A stretch of 64,000 bases of DNA from DATLLN01 sp963809205 (lineage in GTDB: Bacteria > Actinomycetota > Thermoleophilia > Gaiellales > JAICJC01), in the NCBI GenBank assembly GCA_963809205.1, contig CAWEIS010000010.1, positions 186,001 to 250,000 of the forward strand, written 5' to 3'. Below are positions 37,196-44,566 of the stretch, one piece after another; the first letter of the stretch is position 1; each line of letters opens with the position of its first letter. The notes under the pieces were generated by a model. The model saw nothing but the letters and a program-made list of their open reading frames with translations, was not told the origin of the DNA and made no database searches. Made by a program: the position numbers and the translations under genes.

Positions 37196-37477
37196 ATGTC
37201 CGACGAACAGGCACCAGCCGTCCCGAACCCGGCGGCGCCCGTCGCCGTCGTCGCCGCCGGTGTGATCGCCGTCGAGACGCTGATCCTCACGGTCGCGTTC
37301 TTCTTGATCGGGCCGGTCGTGCTGTTGCTCGGAGCGATGGCCGAGTTCTTCCTCTGGGGAGCCGCAGGCACCCAATCGAAGGCGACCGTGCTCGTGGTCG
37401 GCACCATCGCCTTCGTCTCGATCCCGCTGATCTCGATGATGCTGGTCGTCGGCCGGCTCGGCGGCGCGAACCTCTAG
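37196..37477 (+). CDS. small membrane protein, two transmembrane segments
   Basis: A 93-residue protein of unknown function. A short acidic, proline-rich start (MSDEQAPAVPNPAAP) leads to helix one (VAVVAAGVIAVETLILTVAFFLIGPVVLLLGAM), then a linker AGTQSKAT and helix two (VLVVGTIAFVSIPLISMMLVVG). A GATATT box lies 6 bases before the ATG. It stands alone between moeA and the accessory patch; no family recognised. Confidence 0.65.
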   Translation: MSDEQAPAVPNPAAPVAVVAAGVIAVETLILTVAFFLIGPVVLLLGAMAEFFLWGAAGTQSKATVLVVGTIAFVSIPLISMMLVVGRLGGANL

Positions 37478-37503
37478 GCGCGGCATCCGTCGGCGGGTGG
37501 CGT

Positions 37504-37537
37504 GCCAATTGGCCGAGCGAGCGCCGGTCATTTTGGC
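37504..37537. repeat. imperfect palindromic repeat, copy 1
   Basis: Begins GCCAATTGGCCGA, contains GCCGGTCA and ends TTTTGGC; the ends are inverted (GCCAA/TTGGC). A related copy starts at 38351, 847 bases away, on the other side of the zinc-finger gene. Confidence 0.45.
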
Positions 37538-37566
37538 GAATGGCCGGCGGACCGTCCGGTGGCGTC

Positions 37567-37598
37567 CAGGATTCGCCCTTCCTGGGAGGGCGATCCTG
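37567..37598. terminator. hairpin after the small membrane protein gene
   Basis: CAGGATTCGCCCT and AGGGCGATCCTG pair over 12 bases with one bulged T and a loop of 7 bases. It lies 90 bases after the stop at 37477 and has no U tract, so it could be a terminator or another structured element. The rest of 37478-37614 holds copy 1 of the palindromic repeat and no gene I can support. Confidence 0.4.
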
Positions 37599-37614
37599 AC
37601 GACGATCGGCTCGG

Positions 37615-37737
37615 GTGGCGGGCCTCGGCGGGCTGGCGCTGATCCGCGTGACGTTCCTCCGCACCCGCTCGCGGCTGAACGTTGCACTCGTCGGAGTCGC
37701 GGCGTCGATCGCGGTCTGGCTCGTGCTGTCCTGCTGA
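37615..37737 (+). CDS. possible 40-residue membrane peptide
   Basis: GTG 37615 to TGA 37735-37737. The peptide has a basic part (IRVTFLRTRSRLN) and one hydrophobic helix (VALVGVAASIAVWLVLS). A one-base change before the stop would extend it to LLIGYALAQDHS and a stop at 37767-37769, so the real protein may be about 50 residues and frameshifted. Weak ribosome site. Codon third-position GC is as high as in neighbours. Could be a remnant of a larger gene. Confidence 0.35.
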   Translation: MAGLGGLALIRVTFLRTRSRLNVALVGVAASIAVWLVLSC

Positions 37738-37874
37738 TCGGCTACGCGCTCGCGCAGGACCACAGCTAGCGGATCGCGGCGCCGACGCTGGGTTGGCACG
37801 GTGTCGTGACAGACAGCGCGGAGGGGAACCCGGATCATCGATGAGTGGCGGCGACGCTGTACAAGGCCCGAGGG

Positions 37875-38558
37875 ATGTCGACCAAGAGCGAGGTGTGCGC
37901 GATCTGCGTCGAGCGCACCCGCGGCAAGACGGTCAACGTCGACCTGGGGCGCGGCGTCCACGTCTGGCTCTGCCAGGCCCACGCCAGCGATGAGTTCCGC
38001 CGCCGGCGTAGCGGCCGCGACTTCGTCCTTACGCTCCACCGCCTGTGGTCGGCGCACGGCTGCCTGACCAAGCCCCGCAGCAGGGCCCTCGACGACCACC
38101 TGGCCGCCATGCGGTCGGAGCCGCGCTCACCGCGGCACAGGCCGGGCTCCTACGCCTGGGCGAACCTCCGCGCGGAGGCCGAGCAGCGGTTCTTCGACGG
38201 CGAAGATCCCACCCGCGTGATCGCCGAGCTGCGCGATCGCCATGCGCCCGACTACGCGCAGGTACCGACCGCGCGCACCATGCGCCGCTGGTTCCACGAG
38301 CGGCGCTGGCTCCGCCAGAAGCCGGTGCTCGAGATCAGCACGCCGGGAATGCCAATTGACCGACGCACCGCCGGTCAATCGGGAGACCCACCACCAACCA
38401 CCCAGAACCCTCCCGCGGCGCGTCCCCAGCCGCACGTACGACCCCAGGCGCCTCAAGAGCCACGCAACCCCCCGCCCACGACCCTCTCAGCCAGCCAAAA
38501 CAGGTGCGACAGGCCGCCGCCAGAGCCACCGAGGCCTCCGCCGGAGCCACGGCCCTAA
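37875..38558 (+). CDS. zinc-finger protein of a Thermoleophilia-type family, proline-rich tail
   Basis: A 227-residue protein (ATG 37875; an upstream GTG 37845 adds ten residues). N-terminus: CAIC ... VHVWLCQAHA, a C-x2-C/C-x2-H zinc site of about 25 residues. The middle (DFVLTLHRLWSAHGCLT, then YAWANLRAEAEQRFFDGEDPTRVIAELRDRH) is helical and ends in RTMRRWFHERRWL, a possible DNA-binding helix. The last 75 residues are Pro/Arg/Gln-rich without fold and begin where palindrome copy 2 is read through, so the tail may be an acquired extension. Function unknown. Confidence 0.6.
   Translation: MSTKSEVCAICVERTRGKTVNVDLGRGVHVWLCQAHASDEFRRRRSGRDFVLTLHRLWSAHGCLTKPRSRALDDHLAAMRSEPRSPRHRPGSYAWANLRAEAEQRFFDGEDPTRVIAELRDRHAPDYAQVPTARTMRRWFHERRWLRQKPVLEISTPGMPIDRRTAGQSGDPPPTTQNPPAARPQPHVRPQAPQEPRNPPPTTLSASQNRCDRPPPEPPRPPPEPRP
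38351..38383. repeat. imperfect palindromic repeat, copy 2
   Basis: GCCAATTGACCGA ... GCCGGTCAATCGGG. The arms CAATTGACCG and CGGTCAATCG are inverted with one mismatch. It lies inside the zinc-finger gene and encodes PIDRRTAGQS. Compare copy 1 at 37504-37537. Confidence 0.5.
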
Positions 38559-38576
38559 CGCCTGCCGTGACAGGCG
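38559..38576 (+). terminator. short hairpin after the zinc-finger gene
   Basis: CGCCTG-CCGTGA-CAGGCG, a 6-base stem starting directly after the TAA stop, between convergent genes. No U tract; weak evidence. Confidence 0.35.
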
Positions 38577-38601
38577 GGCCGGGCAGGAGCAGCGACAACG
38601 C

Positions 38602-39330
38602 TTACAGCTTGACGGAGCGCCCGCCGTGGACGGTCACGGAGACCGCCTTGGCGAAGACGACCCAGCGGTGCGAGGCGCTGTACAGCGGGTGGCAGGCGCT
38701 GAGGACGAGCCGCTCGTAGCCCTGCGGGTTGATGATGCTCCAGTCGGTGTTCGACACGACCTTGTGCATCTGCACCTGGTAGCGGAACGTGGCGTAGGGC
38801 ATCTGCAAAACGATGTAGTCGCCGTCGCGAATCTCGTCGATGTGGCGGAACCAGGCGCCGAAGGTGGTGCGGTGGCCGGCGATGGCGACGGTGCTGCCCT
38901 GCCCGGGGAACGTCGTGTTGTCGTAGTGCCCCGGCCCCTTGTCGAGGTCGCCGTAGCGGTCGGTGCCCTGCACGACGACGACGTTGGAGAGCCCGATCCG
39001 CCCGATCGTCAGCTTGCCGAAGGCGTGGCCGTTGGGGTCATTGGCCTTGAAAGCCGAGGCCTCGTGGCGCACGTCGGCGAGGATGTCCGAGCCGTCGTCC
39101 TGCGGCGTCGGCGTGACGGCGAAACCGTCGTAGCCGTTGAACTGCCTCTCCAGCTGGCGCTGCTGGTAGTGCGCCCACACCCAGGTGACCGGATCGCCCC
39201 ATGCGAGGATCACCCCCGCGTAGAGGATGACGACGATGCCGAGGGCGATCAGTCCGTTCGCGAATCGCCGGAGCCAGCGGCGACGGGAGCCCTCGTGCGC
39301 GACCTGCGTGGAGACGGTGCCGGTGGCCAC
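38602..39330 (-). CDS. class E-type sortase
   Basis: A 242-residue transpeptidase that would join sorted surface proteins to the cell wall. It has one N-terminal anchor (residues 26-43), a long linker, and the sortase barrel with catalytic H153 in IAGHRTTFG, C213 in LVLSACHP and R222 in SASHRWVVFAK. The Arg-containing pattern and sequence fit actinobacterial SrtE-like enzymes. GTG 39330 lies 3 bases after the M28 peptidase stop, and a TACCCT box sits 6 bases upstream. No LPxTG/LAxTG substrate gene is visible in this window. Confidence 0.88.
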   Translation of the reverse strand: MATGTVSTQVAHEGSRRRWLRRFANGLIALGIVVILYAGVILAWGDPVTWVWAHYQQRQLERQFNGYDGFAVTPTPQDDGSDILADVRHEASAFKANDPNGHAFGKLTIGRIGLSNVVVVQGTDRYGDLDKGPGHYDNTTFPGQGSTVAIAGHRTTFGAWFRHIDEIRDGDYIVLQMPYATFRYQVQMHKVVSNTDWSIINPQGYERLVLSACHPLYSASHRWVVFAKAVSVTVHGGRSVKL

Positions 39331-39333
39331 ATC

Positions 39334-41070
39334 TCAAGGGTACAGCCGTTTCGGCGGTCGCGCGCCCCCGTAACGGCCGAGCACGATCGCCAGCATCTGG
39401 GTCGCCGCGGCCCCGGCCAGCGCCAGTGGGATCGACACCGCCGGGGACAGGTAGCCGCTCGCCGCCATGGCGACCACGGCGCGTGGCGCGCTCGACCCCA
39501 GCCCCTGCCCGCCCCACAGCTCCCAGATGATCACCAGCGGCCCGATCAGCCCGATCGCGAGCAGCGCCAGCATCGCCCAGCGCCCGGCCGTGGCGAAGCG
39601 GGGAAGCCACAGGCAGGCATGGGCCAGCGGCAGCACGATGATCAGCGCGAACGGGTTGACCGCGCACAGCACCAGCCCGGCGAAGCTCAGCCCGAGCCAC
39701 GCCGCCACCAGGCCGCCCGTGCGGTCGCTGCCACCAACCGGCGCCCGCACGCGGATCCGGGGCCGCACCGCCAGCGACCACCACCCGACGGCGACCAGCG
39801 TGGTCAGCAGGATGCCGGTCGCCGTCAGCCCGGTGTCGCCCGGCTCGGGCGGTGCGTTGACGCTCGACACCAGGTCGCCGGGCAGCAGCGAGAGCGCCCA
39901 CAGCGCGACCAGCACCGACAGCCAGGTCGAGCTGCGCCACGCGTAGGCGATCACGCCGGGCGCGATCGGCACCCGGCGCCGCCGGCAGCGTGCCGCCGCG
40001 TCGAGCACGCAGGCGATGAACGGCGCCAGCAGCACCACCAGCGCCAGCTGCACCAGTCGCCCGCGGGCCGTCGAGCTGCCGAGGAAGATCCCCGGCGCGC
40101 CCGTGCCCTCGATCTCGGTCGCCGTGTCCAGCTGGCCGAGCAGGTTGATCACCGTCGTGCCGACCGCGCCAAGCTGGGAGGGGCTGAGATCCTCGAACGT
40201 GCCCTTGGGGTCGGGGTCGCCGCCGGCGGACAGCGTCACCGTGGGCATCCGCCGCGCGATCAGCGGGCCCTGCTCGGTGCGGGTGTAGGGAATGGCGTAG
40301 CCGGTCACCTGGTCGATCGTGCCCGGCGTCAGAGGGGACCGCCCCATGTAGCGCAGCACCGCCCGCCGGGTCGCGGCGTAGACCGTCGCCGAGGTGCCGC
40401 GCGGGGTGTCGGGGCGCACCGTGATCCGCAGCGCGGTGCCGTCCGGCGCTGCCACGGAGTCGAGCACGATCGCCGCCACCACCTGGTCGGCCTGCGGCCA
40501 CGTCTCGTCGAAGTGGATCGCCCCCTGGCCGCCCGTGGTGCCGGCGTCCGTGGAGACGAACACCAGGTTGCGCTCGCGGGTCGACCCGGCCAGCTCGTGC
40601 GCCAGCTCGAGCATCACGCCGGTGCTGGAGTCGTTGTCGTCGGCGCCGCTGCCGATCCCGTCGCGGTGTGCGATCACCGCGATCACCTGCGGGCTGGTGC
40701 CCCGCTGGAAGCCGATCACGTTGTGCAGCGCGACGGCGCCGCGGCCCGGGAGCTGCGCCGCGAAGGTGTCGTCCTCGACGGTATAGCCGTCGGACGAGAG
40801 CGACCTGTGCACACGTTCGGCTGCCGCCTCGGTGCCGGTGCCGCCGGGCGCGCGGGAGCCGGTCAGCGACACCAGCGCCGCTGCGCGGTTGGCCGCGGCC
40901 GTGCCGTCGAAGGTCAGCTCGCGCGTTGGCTGCTCGGGCAGCGCGGGCTCGCGAACGAAGAGAAAGGCCGCCAGTCCCGGGATCAGGCAGATCACCAGCA
41001 GCAGGCGATAGAGCGGCCAGGAGACGAGCCGCCCGCGCGATCTTCCGGGTTGCCGGGGCGGGCGCGGCAC
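39334..41070 (-). CDS. membrane M28 family zinc peptidase
   Basis: A 578-residue protein. N-terminal anchor (YRLLLVICLIPGLAAFLFV), then an M28 aminopeptidase domain: VIAVIAHRDGIGSGADDNDSSTGVMLELAHEL carries the first metal-binding His/Asp and the ADDN metal site, followed by RNLVFVSTDAGTTGGQGA. The second half has about six transmembrane helices (from residue about 350). This layout resembles Fxna-like ER peptidases. It probably cleaves peptides at the outer surface. A TATAAG box lies 5 bases before the GTG start. Cotranscribed with the sortase. Confidence 0.82.
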   Translation of the reverse strand: MPRPPRQPGRSRGRLVSWPLYRLLLVICLIPGLAAFLFVREPALPEQPTRELTFDGTAAANRAAALVSLTGSRAPGGTGTEAAAERVHRSLSSDGYTVEDDTFAAQLPGRGAVALHNVIGFQRGTSPQVIAVIAHRDGIGSGADDNDSSTGVMLELAHELAGSTRERNLVFVSTDAGTTGGQGAIHFDETWPQADQVVAAIVLDSVAAPDGTALRITVRPDTPRGTSATVYAATRRAVLRYMGRSPLTPGTIDQVTGYAIPYTRTEQGPLIARRMPTVTLSAGGDPDPKGTFEDLSPSQLGAVGTTVINLLGQLDTATEIEGTGAPGIFLGSSTARGRLVQLALVVLLAPFIACVLDAAARCRRRRVPIAPGVIAYAWRSSTWLSVLVALWALSLLPGDLVSSVNAPPEPGDTGLTATGILLTTLVAVGWWSLAVRPRIRVRAPVGGSDRTGGLVAAWLGLSFAGLVLCAVNPFALIIVLPLAHACLWLPRFATAGRWAMLALLAIGLIGPLVIIWELWGGQGLGSSAPRAVVAMAASGYLSPAVSIPLALAGAAATQMLAIVLGRYGGARPPKRLYP

Positions 41071-41075
41071 GGCGC

Positions 41076-41096
41076 CTTATAGCACGCCGGTACAAT
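41076..41096. promoter_or_regulatory. divergent -10 boxes between M28 peptidase and response regulator
   Basis: The 33-base gap holds TATAAG on the minus strand (41076-41081, 5 bases before GTG 41070) and TACAAT on the plus strand (41091-41096, 7 bases before GTG 41104). Both imply leaderless messages. Confidence 0.5.
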
Positions 41097-41103
41097 TCGA
41101 GGC

Positions 41104-41802
41104 GTGGCGACCGATCCCACGATCCTGCTGGTTGACGACGAGGAGTCGATCCAGAAGCTGCTGACCTATCCGCTCGAGCGGGAGGGCTACCGCGTTGTCC
41201 AGGCTCGCGACGGCGAGGAGGCGCTTTTGCAGTTCGCCGCACAGGAGGTCGACCTGGTCGTGCTCGACGTGATGCTGCCCAAGGTGGACGGCCTCGAGGT
41301 GTGCCGGCGGCTGCGCACGTCCTCCTCGGTGCCGATCATCATGCTGACTGCGCGCGACGACGAGGTCGACAAGGTGCTCGGGCTGGAGCTGGGAGCCGAC
41401 GACTACATCACCAAGCCGTTCTCGATCCGCGAGTTCCGCAGCCGGATCCGGGCCGTGCTCCGGCGGGCGACGCAGCTGTCGACGCAGCCGGCGGGCGAGC
41501 GGCCGATCGAGTTGGGCGAGCTGGTCATCGACCCGGCCAAGCGCACCGTGCTGCTCGACGGCCGGCCGGTCGCGCTGACCTACGTCGAGTTCGAGGTGCT
41601 GCGGACGCTGGCGACGCACCGCGGCCGGGTCTACAGCCGGCGGGCGCTGCTGGAGGCCGTCTGGGGCGGCTCGGCGTATCGCGAGCCGCGCACGATCGAC
41701 GTGCACATCCGGCACCTACGGGAGAAGCTCGAGCAGGATCCTGCCGACCCGCGGCTGATCCTGACGGTGCGCGGCGCCGGGTACTGCTTCCGCGACGGGT
41801 GA
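41104..41802 (+). CDS. OmpR-family response regulator
   Basis: A 232-residue regulator. Receiver: acidic pocket D11-D12, phospho-acceptor D55 in VLDVMLPK, and K near residue 105 in YITKPF. The DNA-binding winged helix has LTYVEFEVLRTLATHRGRVYSRRALLEAVWGG, REPRTIDVHIRHLREKLEQDP and VRGAGYCFR. It is close to PhoP/MtrA-like regulators. The sensor kinase gene follows after 6 bases. Confidence 0.93.
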   Translation: MATDPTILLVDDEESIQKLLTYPLEREGYRVVQARDGEEALLQFAAQEVDLVVLDVMLPKVDGLEVCRRLRTSSSVPIIMLTARDDEVDKVLGLELGADDYITKPFSIREFRSRIRAVLRRATQLSTQPAGERPIELGELVIDPAKRTVLLDGRPVALTYVEFEVLRTLATHRGRVYSRRALLEAVWGGSAYREPRTIDVHIRHLREKLEQDPADPRLILTVRGAGYCFRDG

Positions 41803-41808
41803 TCCGCG

Positions 41809-43209
41809 GTGAGCGCGCTCTCGACCCTCCGCGTTCGCCTGATCCTGGTCATGACCGCGGTCGTGGCCGTGGCCATCGGCGTGGTGTTCCTCTACGTCGT
41901 GCCGACGCTCCGCGACTCGCTGATCAGCCAGCGCTTCGACCGGCTCCAGAAGGTCGCGAAGACCGAGCGCCGCAGCCTGACGCTCCAGAAGTACCTGGCT
42001 GCGGATGACCGCTCGGCCTATCAGCCGATCCTGACCAGGATCGGCCGGCTGGCCAACGCACGGGTCGACGTCTACCACCTGGATGCCGACGGCAAGGCGG
42101 TGCCCACGCGGGCGATCCCCGCGGTGAAGCCCGGCAACGCCGCGGTCCGCCGGGCGGCCGAGGGCACGCCGATCGTCCGCGGACGGGGCGAGGACGGCGA
42201 CCTGGTCGTGGCGGTGCGGATGCCGGGCTCGAACGCGGTGGTCGCGCTGTCGCAGCAGGTCAGCGACGTCAACGCCACCGCGGACACGGTCGAGCGGCGG
42301 ATCCTGATCGCGGCCGTGCTGGCGCTGGCCGTCGCCTGCGCGGTCGGCTGGGGCGCGGCGCACGCTGTGTCACGCCGCCTGGCGCGGCTGGAGCGCGCGG
42401 CCACCCGAATCTCGATCGGCGAGTTCGGCGAGCCGATCGGCGACCCGTCGCCCGACGAGCTGGGAGAGCTCTCCCGGGCGTTCGACACGATGCAGGTGCG
42501 GCTCGAGCAGTCCGACCGTTCGCGCAAGGACTTCATCGCCAACGCCTCGCACGAGCTGCGCACGCCGCTGTTCACGCTCGGCGGGTTCCTCGAGCTGGTG
42601 GACGACGAGGACATGGACGTCGACACCCGGCGCGAGTTCCTGCGGGAGATGCGCGAGCAGGTGACGCGGCTGACCAAGCTGGCGTCCGACCTGCTCGACC
42701 TGTCGCGCCTGGACGCCGGTGCGTTCGACGTCGCCCGCGAGCCGGTCGACCTGGGGTCCACAGCGCGCGGCCTGGTGCGCGAGTTCCGGGGCCTGGCTGC
42801 GGGCCACGGCAGCCGGGTGGCGCTGGTGCGCGGCGAGGGCGAGATGCCGCACGCAATCGCCGACGAACAGCGGGTGCGCCAGATCGGCCGAGCCCTGGTG
42901 GACAACGCCATCCGCCACAACCCGCGGGGCACCGAGGTGCGGGTCGCGGTGGGCGCCCACGACGGCGTCGTCCGGCTGACGGTGGGAGACGACGGTCCGG
43001 GGATCGACGCCGACACGGCGTCGCACATGTTCGAGCGGTTCTACCGCGGCGAGACGTCCTCGGCCGCGGGCAGCGGGCTGGGCCTGGCCATCGCCCGCGA
43101 GCTGGCGGAGCGCATGGGCGGCTCGCTGGAGCTGCGGTCGCGGGACGGCGAGACGGCCTTCGCGCTCAGCCTTCCGGCCGAACCGCTGCCCGATCCTGTG
43201 CTCGCCTGA
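41809..43209 (+). CDS. sensor histidine kinase
   Basis: A 466-residue kinase starting at GTG 41809. Two transmembrane helices at about 10-31 and 165-186 bracket a 130-residue sensor. HAMP, then H box NASHELRTP with phospho-acceptor H248, N box RALVDNAIRHNP, and ATP-lid motifs DDGPGID and GSGLGLAIA. It pairs with the regulator before it. The sensed signal is unknown; the trehalose-type glycosyltransferase genes lie directly downstream. Confidence 0.93.
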   Translation: MSALSTLRVRLILVMTAVVAVAIGVVFLYVVPTLRDSLISQRFDRLQKVAKTERRSLTLQKYLAADDRSAYQPILTRIGRLANARVDVYHLDADGKAVPTRAIPAVKPGNAAVRRAAEGTPIVRGRGEDGDLVVAVRMPGSNAVVALSQQVSDVNATADTVERRILIAAVLALAVACAVGWGAAHAVSRRLARLERAATRISIGEFGEPIGDPSPDELGELSRAFDTMQVRLEQSDRSRKDFIANASHELRTPLFTLGGFLELVDDEDMDVDTRREFLREMREQVTRLTKLASDLLDLSRLDAGAFDVAREPVDLGSTARGLVREFRGLAAGHGSRVALVRGEGEMPHAIADEQRVRQIGRALVDNAIRHNPRGTEVRVAVGAHDGVVRLTVGDDGPGIDADTASHMFERFYRGETSSAAGSGLGLAIARELAERMGGSLELRSRDGETAFALSLPAEPLPDPVLA

Positions 43210-43239
43210 CCGGCTCGGTTGCTATCGTCTCGCGCGCCA

Positions 43240-44511
43240 ATGCACCGTGTGAACGTCGGTCACAAGTCGCTTGCCGAGTACGCGTCGATCGTCGGCCGGT
43301 CGCTCGCTGAGGAGATCAGGATGCTCGCCGAGCCCCTGCAGGGACGGCGGATGCTGCACCTCTCGGCGACCGCCTTCGGCGGCGGCGTCGCCGAGATCCA
43401 GTACACGCTGATCCCGCTGCTGAACGACGTCGGGATCGACACCGAGTGGCGGGTGATCGAGGGGCGGGACGAGTTCTTCGACGTCACCAAGACGATCCAC
43501 AACGCGCTGCAGGGCGACCCGCGCGGGCTCGACGAGGCGGCGCGCGAGACGTTCTGGCGCTACCAGCAGCTGAACGCCGACGCGCTCGAGGACGCCGACG
43601 AGTGGGACATGATCGTCGTCCACGACCCGCAGCCGGCCGGCATCCCGCAGCTCCTCGAGACCTCCCGGCCGAAATGGATCTGGCGCTGCCACATCGACCT
43701 GTCGGCGCCGAACCCCGACGTGCTGGGATTTCTGATGCCGGCGCTGCGCAGCTACGACGCGTCCGTGTTCCACATGCACGAGTACGTGCCGCCGTCCGAC
43801 GGACTGCGCAGCCCGATCATCTGGCCGCCCGCGATCGACCCGCTGGCGCCCAAGAACATGGCGCTCGCGCCGGAGGACGCCGCCTACATCGTGGAGCAGT
43901 TCGGCATCGACGTGGAGCGGCCGATGCTGGTGCAGGTATCGCGGTTCGACCCCTGGAAGGACCCGTCCGGCGTGATCGACGCCTACCGGCTCGTCAAGGA
44001 GCAGCATCCCGGCGTGCAGCTGGCGCTGGTCGGCTCGATGGCCCACGACGACCCGGAGGGCTGGGAGTTCTACAACCAGACCGTCGAGTACGCGGGCGAC
44101 GACCCCGACATCCGCATCCTCTCCAACCTGAACAACGTCGGCGCGGTTGAGGTCAACGCGTTCCAGGTGCACGCCCGCGTCTGTCTGCAGAAGTCCATCA
44201 AGGAGGGCTTCGGGCTAACCGTCGCCGAGGCGCTGTGGAAGGCGCGGCCGATGATCGGCGGCCGGGTGGGCGGTATCGTGCGCCAGATCGAGGACGGCGT
44301 CACCGGCTACACGGTGTCCAGCTCGGAGGAGTGCGCCGTCCGGGTGATGGACGTCCTGGCCGACCCGGAGGCAGCCCGGGCGATGGCGCGGCGTGGCAAG
44401 GAGCACGTCCGCACGCACTTCCTGACGCCGCGTTTGGTGCGCGACTGGCTGGCGCTGATGCACCGGTTTGACGGCGAGGACGTCGTCCTGGACGTCCACG
44501 GCGAGTCCTGA
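43240..44511 (+). CDS. treT: trehalose synthase-like GT4 glycosyltransferase (TreT type)
   Basis: A 423-residue glycosyltransferase. TreT enzymes make trehalose from NDP-glucose and glucose in one reversible step. Typical blocks: HLSATAFGGGVAEIQYTLIPLL (acceptor loop), GIDTEWRVIEG, VHDPQPAGIPQLL, WRCHIDLSAPN, QVSRFDPWKDPSGVIDAYR, and the donor site SIKEGFGLTVAEALWK with the EGFGLTVAEA glutamates. ATG 43240 follows a TATCGT box by 11 bases. A GT20 trehalose-phosphate synthase-like gene lies 2 kb on. Confidence 0.87.
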   Translation: MHRVNVGHKSLAEYASIVGRSLAEEIRMLAEPLQGRRMLHLSATAFGGGVAEIQYTLIPLLNDVGIDTEWRVIEGRDEFFDVTKTIHNALQGDPRGLDEAARETFWRYQQLNADALEDADEWDMIVVHDPQPAGIPQLLETSRPKWIWRCHIDLSAPNPDVLGFLMPALRSYDASVFHMHEYVPPSDGLRSPIIWPPAIDPLAPKNMALAPEDAAYIVEQFGIDVERPMLVQVSRFDPWKDPSGVIDAYRLVKEQHPGVQLALVGSMAHDDPEGWEFYNQTVEYAGDDPDIRILSNLNNVGAVEVNAFQVHARVCLQKSIKEGFGLTVAEALWKARPMIGGRVGGIVRQIEDGVTGYTVSSSEECAVRVMDVLADPEAARAMARRGKEHVRTHFLTPRLVRDWLALMHRFDGEDVVLDVHGES

Positions 44512-44566
44512 CGCCGCTGCGACCGTCGTCATTGCCGAACCCGCGGGTGGGCGGTACGGTTGTTGC

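Noticed and set aside
37497..37769. 90-codon frame spanning the palindromic repeat copy 1
   Set aside because: Its first half has no protein-like character; only the last part shows a membrane helix, kept as the possible peptide at 37615-37737 in another frame.
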